62,073 bases of DNA from Candidatus Kapaibacterium sp. (GTDB taxonomy: Bacteria; Bacteroidota; Ignavibacteria; Kapaibacteriales; UBA7675): NCBI GenBank assembly GCA_028284775.1, contig JANQRB010000140.1, positions 1 to 62,073 of the forward strand. Direction: 5' to 3'. Below, one piece after another: positions 9,901 through 17,665 of this stretch; the stretch's first letter is position 1; each line of letters opens with the position of its first letter. The notes below the pieces were generated by a model. It was not told where the DNA came from, did not search any database, and worked only from the letters and a program-made list of their open reading frames with translations. A program made the position numbers and the translations under genes.

Positions 9901-11493
9901 GGATGCCGGAGCAACGACAAGCTCCGTCGATTCAATGTCGAATATGCCGCACTTGTCTTCGATCTCAATGGTCGGAGGAATGGTATCGAGCTCATCAATT
10001 TTGTTTAGCGCCATTGCCGCGGGCCAGCCATACGATTCGAATTGACTGAAACCATATATGTATCCGCCGAATCTGGTATCGCCCTTGACCCGGTGAGCGC
10101 CGGGATTGACATTGATCCGCGCCCAGTAAAGTTGTGTGTTCGGAATCCGATTGGCCAGGAACTGGGGCATGCTTTTCCAGATGGCATTGCCGTCCAGCTC
10201 CAGTGACTTCAGCCTGGCATGCGTTGGATCAGTGGTATCGCCTTCGGCGATAATGTTAAACCAGTTCGTGTTAAAGTCGGCTCGCGAAGGCGTCTGAAAG
10301 ACCGTGGCGGGAATATATTGTTCCTGGGGCACGACGAGAACCATGAAGGGATCAAAATCGGTCATTCCATCCCAACCGGACGAATATGCATACTGCATTA
10401 CGAGGACCGGCTTGTTGGCTTTCCATACGGTCGTGCCGCGAATGGATTCCGTATTCGCGGTCGGGAGAGTTTCTTCGAACTGCGCCGTCTGGCCGGCCGA
10501 CAGCAAGCCCTGACGGCGGCTAAGCACTTCTTTAGTCTGAAGGTCATAGCTCACCGCCTCGAATTCAGTCTGGTCTTCGGCGGCCACGATCCGAAAATAG
10601 TCCCCTCTATTTGCGCGTCTCAACTCCAGCGACACGTAATTTTTACCCCAGGTGCTGATGGGCGGCGGCATTTCGATCAGGTTATCGCGGCTGCTGACGC
10701 CCAGCGCACTTGGAATAATCGTCCGCATGTGAAAGGAGATTAAGCCGATTGTTTTCGTGGCGCTGATGCGTGTACCTGAGATGTCGAAGTTGCGGTCGCT
10801 GCCGTCGCCCTGCACCATATAGGTTTCACCCTCCTGCAGCACGACACGATACGGGTCGCCGATCCTGCGCCCGCCGAGAGTACGTCCGTTAACCATTGTT
10901 CCGGCAAGCCGGAAGTTAACCTCGGTATCATCTTCATGGGCAATAATGATGAATCCGCCGCCACGGTTGACATTCATTTCGGGATAGTCGTAATAAGACA
11001 AATGAATGTATTCGCGACCCCATGTGTCAACCGGCAAAGCCAGATATCCTTCGGAGGTATAGAGCTTTGCCGTTAAGACATAGACGGAAATAGGGTCCGG
11101 TGATGTCAGTTTAATACCCAATTGCGACGGACTCTCGCTTTCACGCACTTCATAAGCCCAGGTCATTTCGCCGCCGCCTGCCGCTGCATCGGTGAAAGTC
11201 GTAATGTCCAGGGCATTAACTTTTTTCGTGCGGGGCGGCACTCCCAATCCCGGCACTTCGAGCGTCACCTCCGTATCAAAGCTGGATGTGACGTAAATTT
11301 CAAGCGCCCTTGTCGGCGCGTTCTGGCTTAAAGCCTCGTTTGGCGGAATCGCCAGCCAGAACAATCGGCCCTGGGCGGAAACATTGAGCATTTCTTCCGC
11401 CGTCGGAACCTTATTCCCCTTCACCTGCGCATGCATCGGCAGCGCAAGACACAGTACGCATACGTACATGATATATGTACTCAGGCTTTTCAT
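7000..11493 (-). CDS. Giant IgGFc-binding-like / choice-of-anchor D protein with T9SS sorting domain
   Basis: 1497 residues from the ATG at 11493, which has GGAG 9-12 nt upstream and begins directly with a signal peptide (MKSLSTYIMYVCVLCLALPMHAQ). Residues about 25-520 match the IgGFc-binding N-terminal type, with repeated phrases such as FIIIAHEDDTEVNF, FRIVAAEDQTEFE and TVFQTPSRADFNTNWF. An Ig-like linker follows (about 530-640), then several choice-of-anchor D modules (L-x-F-G-x-L/V-R-x-G), a cohesin-like domain (about 1290-1400) and a T9SS type A domain (VAPNPVTGARVRIEYSL ... LPSGVYTCRI). It is a full-length paralogue of the 12532-16986 product. Surface adhesion or a structural role is plausible for such modules, but nothing in the sequence shows the ligand. 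Confidence 0.92.
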   Translation of the reverse strand: MKSLSTYIMYVCVLCLALPMHAQVKGNKVPTAEEMLNVSAQGRLFWLAIPPNEALSQNAPTRALEIYVTSSFDTEVTLEVPGLGVPPRTKKVNALDITTFTDAAAGGGEMTWAYEVRESESPSQLGIKLTSPDPISVYVLTAKLYTSEGYLALPVDTWGREYIHLSYYDYPEMNVNRGGGFIIIAHEDDTEVNFRLAGTMVNGRTLGGRRIGDPYRVVLQEGETYMVQGDGSDRNFDISGTRISATKTIGLISFHMRTIIPSALGVSSRDNLIEMPPPISTWGKNYVSLELRRANRGDYFRIVAAEDQTEFEAVSYDLQTKEVLSRRQGLLSAGQTAQFEETLPTANTESIRGTTVWKANKPVLVMQYAYSSGWDGMTDFDPFMVLVVPQEQYIPATVFQTPSRADFNTNWFNIIAEGDTTDPTHARLKSLELDGNAIWKSMPQFLANRIPNTQLYWARINVNPGAHRVKGDTRFGGYIYGFSQFESYGWPAAMALNKIDELDTIPPTIEIEDKCGIFDIESTELVVAPASDDPRQIDQGIAAIDLIEGEDKANPISYNVGLEFLTAKELAVDPKLVRFSYRIKVLDLSEDARAIFAVVDRAGNRSIDTVEYIAEVVTLEPNPIDFGKLRLGRTKHLAAELVNPKNRVIELKSFSIGAGLYFRLVDPPQLAAASEDAPFRMEAFQRVPIIIEYEPQIETSDLEDPAAIDRDSVFAQTSCREFALAELRGRGVMPHIRVADFDAGIQSKGRRVCEDTKGSEGIFVENVGTDTLTITGFNYDAAKAVFEFEGGAPVAVPGRPTANPPWVLKPGASMVLQRLCFRSDETDVFSFDIELESDTDPKDEEAGRHISRWRGGTIESGPFRGNYSFAPLRVGTHSREGLVELMNFGRDRVTLHGIREFRNSSGFFRLIAAYRKSVGAAENLLDQWQLSQDRGETPPRPGIPLDGIDPDTPAEDRDPNNIVVVRVEYSPTGLPEGEGSHRAQIVPLFVDELGKEVPEADIAGSGEVLGSATIPRISAVGYDFRTIRCGETSEETGRVTISNPSRSEALHIYGVEFRNEALPPAERPYTWLGPNPLVSGGVVQPFDIPIGESRSLQVAFKAVGASSFDVPVRIFSDAHEGEAGLVDPTETVVEITGRCIDGDVMIEDLAFGDLLLCDTETGLVRLTNSNQSDVEILDIQLAGDSPEQFRILDDPQQDQLLIPADGGSYAIRVEYSPTRPGSFNAIVRVFTDQRAEPYEALLSGDAHEVNLSFDLENLDRPATPGDVVNLDLTLAGDDATVYDDIVEAEVSGLDVELSYKLSAVKLIGFDSDDASWDDLGRADFTSVQSADGIETISFTVSGAPIDAAGLIGAARFRVFLSAEEEIDIRMDVEVLSEQRRECVNHATTPGSILMDPVCLNHNRLFTLSGTGFALRTVAPNPVTGARVRIEYSLGFSAHTSLLLYNAMGEVVDVLVDQVQREGAHAIGLNSAGLPSGVYTCRIASGPFHQSQIIVISK

Positions 11494-12467
11494 AGCAAAC
11501 TCCACGATATAGGCATGCCGCATACCGGCGCCGAAGCACAGACGGCAGGCCACATATAATTCAATTAAATATTTGAAAACTGTTTAAAGTTTTCGCTTCC
11601 GGCAGGAAAATTCAATCAAGTATCGGCGTTTGCAGAAAAGACGCGCTTCCCGGCAAACTTGACTTCCTCTATCAAATCGCAGCGAAACAAGACCACCTAC
11701 TTCGTTTAACTCGCTGACGACATTCTCAAAGGACAGATACAATTCGCAACAACTTCAAGCAACAGGCACACCGCGAATTGACCAGCGCCATGCAGCCCGT
11801 TAAATTTCAATCGCAGCCCACGTCCGACTCAACTTCAGGCTACGTGCAACCGACTTAACCCACTGAATAACTTCTCCTCTGCAACGGACTGTTAATTAAC
11901 ATCTTAAGCAGCCCGGACACCACTTAAGACACTCAGATGATTTCTTTGTCACAGCCAGGCAAAGCGCCAATCTTCAACGAATAAACTATCGACATGCCGG
12001 AATAGACAACAAGTGATTTACGCCTGCGACAACGAATAACCACTGTTTAACATCGGCCGCACCGAAAGACAGCAGAGACGATAGCAGCCGCCGTTCCCGA
12101 AGCCCCGAAGCGCGCAGATAATCCCGAGCAGCGGATTCGCGATCGGAGCTATCCGACAGGTCAAGACCGACATCATTGAGAACAGGAAGGGCTGAGAAGC
12201 GCTCAGACTCTTACAGTGCCCGCACCTTATGACAGACAGGCGCGTTGGAGGCCGACTTAACAAAGCTACAGCCGGTCGGCGTCGTAAATTCCACCTGTCT
12301 CAATGTGGTTTCCCGAAGCATACGAATTCAAAGCGCCGGTATGGTACAGCAAGAGCGGCCTCATTCGCCGAGTGGAGACAGCCGGATCCAGGCCAGTATT
12401 GCCGAAGTGAAGAAGCTGCGAAAGGCGGCGCAGTTGTACTCTGCAGCCCCAGGCTGCTTTAAAATGC
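11494..12467. other. Long non-coding stretch of about 1 kb
   Basis: Nearly 1 kb between two same-strand paralogous genes. It is visibly richer in A and C on the plus strand than its neighbours and contains scattered TTAAC words (for example around 11855 and 11896) without a regular spacing. No frame has a supported product. It probably holds the promoter and leader of the 7000-11493 gene; a small RNA cannot be excluded. Confidence 0.45.
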
Positions 12468-12499
12468 AACAGGCGACGAAGAAAACTTCGTCGCCTGTT
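12468..12499 (-). terminator. Terminator hairpin of the 12532-16986 gene
   Basis: A perfect 14-bp stem AACAGGCGACGAAG / CTTCGTCGCCTGTT with a 4-nt loop, 33 bp past the stop codon. On the minus strand it is followed by GCATTTT, so the U-tract is weak. It shares the AGGCGACG core with the terminator at 6941-6969. Confidence 0.8.
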
Positions 12500-12531
12500 A
12501 ACTTTATCGAATCAGCGGATGCTGATGTCTC

Positions 12532-15500
12532 TTACTTGGTTATCACCATCGACTGCGACTGGCTGAACGGTCCGGCCGTTATCCGGTAGGTGTAGACGCC
12601 TGCCGGCAGATCAGCCGTATTGACGTTCACCTGATGGACGCCGTCGCTCTGCACGCCTTCGACGAGCACCTGGACAACTTCACCCATCGAGTTGTACAAC
12701 ACGAGGTCCGTGTGCACCTGGAAGCCCAGCGAATAGTCGATATTAACATTGCCGCTGGCAACCGGGTTGGGCGAAATCGCGCGCAACGCAAAACCGTTGC
12801 CGCTCAGCGTAATCAGACGATTGTGATTCAGACAGACCGGATCCATCAGAATTCTGCCCGGCGTGGAGGATTGAATCACGCAGGTACGACGGTCTTCGCG
12901 AAGGATTTCGACGCTCATGTCGATATCAATCTGCTCTTCGCCAGACAGGAAGACGCGGAAGTTGGCAGCGCCGACTTTGCCGGCCGCTTCGATAAAGCTG
13001 TTCCCGCTTACTTCGAAGACTGCCGTTTCAATACCGTCCTGCGTCTGCGTTGCCGTAATGTCACCGCGGCCGACATCATTCCAGAGAGCGTCTTCACTGT
13101 CAAAGGAGAGCAGCTTGACGCTGGACAGGTCGTAGGTCAGGGTAACAATCAAACCGCTAATTTCGGCTTCGTCGATATCATCATAGGTCGTTACATCGTC
13201 ACCGGCAATCGTCAGGTCGAGATTGACTTCAGCGCCCGGCGTTACCGGTGTGTTGTCGTCTTCCAGGTCGAAGCTGACGGTTACGTCGTGTGCCTCGCCA
13301 GTGAGTAGGGCTTCATAGGGCTCAGGACGTTGATCCGTAAAGACCTGCATAACCGCGCTGAATGTGCCGGTACGGGTAGGCGCGAATTCGACCGTAAACA
13401 AATACGGACTATTGGGCTGCACCGCGATCGGATTCTGCTGCGGATCGTCAAGCACATTGAATTGTTCCGGATCGTCACCGGCCAATTGAATGTCGAGAAC
13501 AGTAACCTCAGTCTGATTTGTGTTGGTCATTTCAGGGTTGCCGGCACCAACGTCGCAGAGCAAGACATCGCCAAAGTCCCAGCCGGTGAATAGAACGTCA
13601 CCGTCGAAGCAACTGCCGGTAATGTCGACGATTGTTTCAGTCGGGTCGACAACAGCAGGATCGCCTTCATGGGCATCCGACAGGATAACGACCGGCTCAT
13701 TGAAAATCGAGCCGCCGACAGCCTCGAATGCAACCTGCAGCGTCCGGCTTTCACCCGTCGGGATATCGAAAGGCTGCACAACACCGCCGGTCACGAAGGG
13801 ATTCGTTTCGACCCAGGTATAAGCGGTCTGAGCGGCATTCTGGAACTCCACGCTATAGATATGCAGGGCTTCGCTCTGGGAAGGATTGTTAATGGTCACC
13901 GTACCCGTCTCCGCGGAAACTTCGCCGCAGGCAATCGCCTCGAAATCATAACCGGAGGCAGTAATCTTGGGAATGATACCGGTGCCCAAAACTTCACCGC
14001 TACCCGCAATGTCGGCCTCGGCAATCGGATCGCCTAACTGATCGAAAAAGTCGGGAACGACAATCGCCTGATGGTTGCCTTCGCCGGCCGCACCGGCGGG
14101 ACTGTAGGAAACTTCAACGACGATGATCTGACCGGGATCGCGCTCATCAACGGGCGTTTCAGGATCGATGCCCTGCAAGGACTTCACCACGTTTTCACCG
14201 TTGGTCCAGCGCGCGAGCAGGTCGTCATTACGCTGACTCTTGATATAGACGCGTTCCATCTTGAAGAAGCCGCTCGGATTGCGGAATTCGCGAATGCCAC
14301 TGATGTCGACGATATCTGCGCCGAAGTTCATCAGCTCAACGATCCCTCCATTGTCCGTGGTTCCGACACGAATCGGAGCGAAGGTGTAATTACCGCGGAA
14401 GGGTCCGGATTCAATCGTACCGCCTTCCCACTTGGAAATGTGTTCCCGGGCTTCTTCATCTTTAGGATCGGTATCCGAATCGAACTCGATATCGAAATCG
14501 TAAAGATCGGTTTCGTCGGATTTGAAGCAGAGACGCTGCAGAACCATGCTTTCGCCCGGCTGCAGAATCCAGGGCGGGTTTGCGTTGGGACGTCCCGGAA
14601 CGGCAACCGGCGCACCGCCGTCAAATTCAAAGACAGCCTTGGCGGCATCGTAGTTGAAGCCGTCAATTGTGAGCACATCGGTACCGACGTTCTCGACCAG
14701 AATACCTTCGTTGCCCTTCGTATCGGCGCAGACCGTGCGTCCTTTGGATTGAATTCCGACGTCATAGTCGGCAACGCGGATGTGCGGCATTACACCGCGG
14801 CCGCGCAGCTCGGCCAGAGGGAATTCACGGCAGCTTGTCAGCGCAAACACAGAGTCCGTATCGATAGCTTCGGGATCATCAAGATCGCTGGTTTCGATTT
14901 GCGGCTCATATTCGATTACGACCGGGATACTGACATTCGCCTCCATTATGAAGGGAGTGTCTTCCGATGCGGCGGCCAGTTCGGCCGGCTCGACTATGCG
15001 GAAATAAAGGCCAGAGCCAATCTTGAAGGAGCGAACTTCGATGGTACGATTTTTCGGGTTAATCAGCTTGGCATCGAGTTGTTTGGTTCGGCCCAGACGC
15101 ACGTTTCCGAAATCAATCGGATCGGGCTCCAGCTGGACGACTTCCGCAATGTAGTCGATGGTGTCGATCGACTGATTACCGGCGCGGTCGAGGACAATGA
15201 AGACTGCCCTGGCGTCCTCCGAAAGATCGAGAACTTTAATGCGGTATTTGAAGCGCACTACTTTCGGATCAGCTTTTACTTCTTTGGCCGTCACCAGCTC
15301 CAGCTCGACATTATAGCTGACCGGATTCTCCTCATCTTCGCCGGCTACGAGCTCGATCGCCGATATCCCCTGGTCGATCTGACGGGGATCATCGGTAGAG
15401 GGCGCGACAACAAGTTCGGTCGATTCGATTTCATACACGCCGCAGTTGTCTTCGATTTCGATCGTCGGCGGAATCGTATCCAGCTCATCGAGCTTGTTAA

Positions 15501-16986
15501 GGGCCATAGCGGCGGGCCAGCCATAGGATTCAAACTGGCTGAAGCCGTAAATGTAGCCGCCGAAGTTTGTCTCGCCTTTTACGCGGTGTGCGCCGGGAGG
15601 TACATTAATCCGCGCCCAGAACAGGTTGGTGCCCGGAATATTATTTGCGATAAATTTGGGATCGGTCTTCCAGACAAGCTTACCGTCAAGCTCGATTGTC
15701 TTGAGCTTTTCGCCGGTTTCATCATCGGGGTCGCCTTCGGCAATGATATTAAACCAGTTCGTGTTAAAGTCTGCCCGCGAAGGCGTCTGGAACACCGTTG
15801 CCGGGATAAACTGCTCCTGGGCAACGACCGGAACCATAAAGGGATCATAATCCTGGAATCCGTCCCAACCCGTTGAATAGGAATACTGCATCAGGAAGAC
15901 GGGTTTATTGGCTTTCCAGACCGCGACGCCGCGAATGGACTCGGTGCCCGGCGTCGGATTGGTTTCTTCGTATTCGCGAAGCTGCCCGGCGCTCAACAAG
16001 CCCTGGCGACGTCCCAACTCGACTTTCGAATCGCGGTCGTAATAAATCACTTCAAACTCAGTATTGTCTTCAGCGGCGATGATGCGGAAAAAATCGCCTC
16101 TGTCGACACGTTTAAATTCTACGGAAACATAGGTCTGCCCCCACGTTTCTATTGGCGGCACCATTGATATCAGATTATCGCGGCTACTGAATCCCAGCGA
16201 TGTTGGTATAATGGTGCGCATGTGGAAGGATATCATCCCGATCGGTTTGTTCGAGAACACGCGGGTCCCGGACATATCAAACGCACGGTCGGTACCATCA
16301 CCCTGTACCAGGTAAGTCTGGCCTTCATCGAGAACAATGCTGTACGGCTGACCGATTCCTTTGCTTCCCAGGGTACGGCCAAATGACTGCGTCCCTGACA
16401 AACGGAAGTTGATTTCGGTGTCGTCTTCCTGGGCAATCAGCAGAAAACCGCCGCCGCGTACGATAGCCGGCTCGGGATAATCATAATAACACAGGTGCAT
16501 ATACTCGCGACCCCAGGTATTGACCGGCAACGCAAGATAACCTTCGGAGGTAAAGCGCTTGGCGCTCAGGACATAAACGGAAATAGGATGCGGCGCGGAG
16601 AGTTTGATCCCCTTGCCGGTCACGCGCTCACTGGTCCGAACCTCATAGGCCCAGGACATTTCATTGCCGCCTTCGGGTGCATCGGTAAAGGTTGTGATGT
16701 CGAGAGCTTTGACCTTTTTCGTTTTCGGACCGAAGCCGAGTCCCGGCACTTCCATAGTCACTTCAGTATCGAAGCTCGATGTGACGTAAATCTCAAGCGC
16801 CCTTGTCGTGACATTGGCCTGCTGAGATTCATTTGGGGGAATTGCAATCCAGAACAAACGGCCCTGCGCCGAAATATTGAGCATCTCCTCGGCGGTCGGC
16901 ACCTGATTCCCCTTTATTTGGGCGCTCGCCGGAACCGCAAGGCAGAGTGCGAGTACGTACAAAAAAAATCGAGCTGCGATATTCAT
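12532..16986 (-). CDS. Giant IgGFc-binding-like / choice-of-anchor D protein with T9SS sorting domain (paralogue)
   Basis: 1484 residues from the ATG at 16986, which has a strong GGAGGAG ribosome site 5 nt upstream; this decides the start over one four codons earlier. It has the same architecture as the 7000-11493 product: signal peptide ending VPASAQ, IgGFc-binding-like N terminus (FLLIAQEDDTEINF, FRIIAAEDNTEFE, TVFQTPSRADFNTNWF), choice-of-anchor D modules, cohesin-like domain, and T9SS type A sorting domain (ISPNPVASGNVNIDYSL ... LPAGVYTYRI). The two align over their whole length, with long identical stretches even at DNA level near the 3' end. A tandem duplication followed by divergence is the simplest explanation. 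It is probably displayed on the cell surface. Confidence 0.92.
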   Translation of the reverse strand: MNIAARFFLYVLALCLAVPASAQIKGNQVPTAEEMLNISAQGRLFWIAIPPNESQQANVTTRALEIYVTSSFDTEVTMEVPGLGFGPKTKKVKALDITTFTDAPEGGNEMSWAYEVRTSERVTGKGIKLSAPHPISVYVLSAKRFTSEGYLALPVNTWGREYMHLCYYDYPEPAIVRGGGFLLIAQEDDTEINFRLSGTQSFGRTLGSKGIGQPYSIVLDEGQTYLVQGDGTDRAFDMSGTRVFSNKPIGMISFHMRTIIPTSLGFSSRDNLISMVPPIETWGQTYVSVEFKRVDRGDFFRIIAAEDNTEFEVIYYDRDSKVELGRRQGLLSAGQLREYEETNPTPGTESIRGVAVWKANKPVFLMQYSYSTGWDGFQDYDPFMVPVVAQEQFIPATVFQTPSRADFNTNWFNIIAEGDPDDETGEKLKTIELDGKLVWKTDPKFIANNIPGTNLFWARINVPPGAHRVKGETNFGGYIYGFSQFESYGWPAAMALNKLDELDTIPPTIEIEDNCGVYEIESTELVVAPSTDDPRQIDQGISAIELVAGEDEENPVSYNVELELVTAKEVKADPKVVRFKYRIKVLDLSEDARAVFIVLDRAGNQSIDTIDYIAEVVQLEPDPIDFGNVRLGRTKQLDAKLINPKNRTIEVRSFKIGSGLYFRIVEPAELAAASEDTPFIMEANVSIPVVIEYEPQIETSDLDDPEAIDTDSVFALTSCREFPLAELRGRGVMPHIRVADYDVGIQSKGRTVCADTKGNEGILVENVGTDVLTIDGFNYDAAKAVFEFDGGAPVAVPGRPNANPPWILQPGESMVLQRLCFKSDETDLYDFDIEFDSDTDPKDEEAREHISKWEGGTIESGPFRGNYTFAPIRVGTTDNGGIVELMNFGADIVDISGIREFRNPSGFFKMERVYIKSQRNDDLLARWTNGENVVKSLQGIDPETPVDERDPGQIIVVEVSYSPAGAAGEGNHQAIVVPDFFDQLGDPIAEADIAGSGEVLGTGIIPKITASGYDFEAIACGEVSAETGTVTINNPSQSEALHIYSVEFQNAAQTAYTWVETNPFVTGGVVQPFDIPTGESRTLQVAFEAVGGSIFNEPVVILSDAHEGDPAVVDPTETIVDITGSCFDGDVLFTGWDFGDVLLCDVGAGNPEMTNTNQTEVTVLDIQLAGDDPEQFNVLDDPQQNPIAVQPNSPYLFTVEFAPTRTGTFSAVMQVFTDQRPEPYEALLTGEAHDVTVSFDLEDDNTPVTPGAEVNLDLTIAGDDVTTYDDIDEAEISGLIVTLTYDLSSVKLLSFDSEDALWNDVGRGDITATQTQDGIETAVFEVSGNSFIEAAGKVGAANFRVFLSGEEQIDIDMSVEILREDRRTCVIQSSTPGRILMDPVCLNHNRLITLSGNGFALRAISPNPVASGNVNIDYSLGFQVHTDLVLYNSMGEVVQVLVEGVQSDGVHQVNVNTADLPAGVYTYRITAGPFSQSQSMVITK

Positions 16987-17590
16987 AAGCTCCTCCAACA
17001 GTCAGATACGCTAAGTGCTCGTTTCTTGCCAGCGGCGAGCAACATTAGACAGTTTATTTGTTTACAATGATTTTGCAACGAAGATGTGCCCTTTTCTGGA
17101 CTATGGGATTTAGATGTGCGCTTCCCATTACTAACCGGATCATATTTTTTCCGGAGGCTTGCTTGACAAAACAAATGTTATCGGGAATTGGTATTTCTCT
17201 TCAACAGGAATTGTTTTCTAAACCTTTCCTTGCGCCTGGCCTCAAAATCTGGCGAAATACTGCAAAATTGCCAGAATTCGCCGCCGATCGCTAAATATAC
17301 CAAATATTACTGTAAAAAATCGAACCTTCCCGATATCGTTGTCATCCTTTATTGAGCGAAGGTTTTTGATATCGTTGTCATCTATAAGTTATCGATCCTT
17401 ATCGATTTCGTTTTCATCCTTTCACGGTGCCCCTTGTGATCCTTCAACTCCTTGTGTAACAACGAGTTCGACCAGGCCCTGCGGGCACTATCTGGCTGTC
17501 AATGCTGCAAAAGACACTCGCCAAAACTCTTTGTCACACTGCAATGACTACACTTTGTTTTTTTCGGCGTAGCGGCCCAGCTAAAACAAA
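16987..17590. other. AT-rich intergenic stretch with phased repeats
   Basis: About 600 bp upstream of the 12532-16986 gene, notably AT-rich compared with the flanking genes. It contains the 36-bp-phased repeats annotated separately (17332-17418) and AT-rich tracts around 17290-17320. No supported gene. Confidence 0.5.
17332..17418. repeat. Three 15-bp boxes at exact 36-bp period
   Basis: GATATCGTTGTCATC occurs at 17332-17346 and again at 17368-17382. A copy with two mismatches (GATTTCGTTTTCATC) is at 17404-17418. Start-to-start spacing is 36 bp both times, while the sequence between the boxes is not conserved. The boxes lie 350-430 bp upstream of the 16986 start. They could be binding sites for one protein or the remains of a tandem repeat. 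Confidence 0.7.
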
Positions 17591-17618
17591 GGCGACCCGG
17601 ACTTTCATCCGGATCGCC
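17591..17618 (-). terminator. Terminator of the 17666-20470 gene
   Basis: In the minus-strand transcript GGCGAUCCGG pairs with CCGGGUCGCC (10 bp, one G-U pair, 8-nt loop), followed by TTTGTTTTAG. It lies 48 bp after the stop codon. It pairs perfectly only in the minus-strand RNA, which supports its direction. Confidence 0.8.
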
Positions 17619-17665
17619 TGGGATCGATAATTCTTGTTCGGGGCTGGTCGCCGCAAATCGAACAC

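Noticed and set aside
14071..15876. Long open frame of about 600 codons on the plus strand
   Set aside because: It is opposite a well-supported T9SS gene on the minus strand, has no recognisable domain, and reflects the skewed codon use of that gene. Similar antisense frames at 2534-3259, 3650-4558, 4559-5668 and 50453-51922 are rejected for the same reason.
17332..17418. Possible CRISPR array
   Set aside because: The conserved box is only 15 bp, there are just three copies (one degenerate), and there is no cas gene. The 36-bp period is better read as phased boxes or a tandem repeat.
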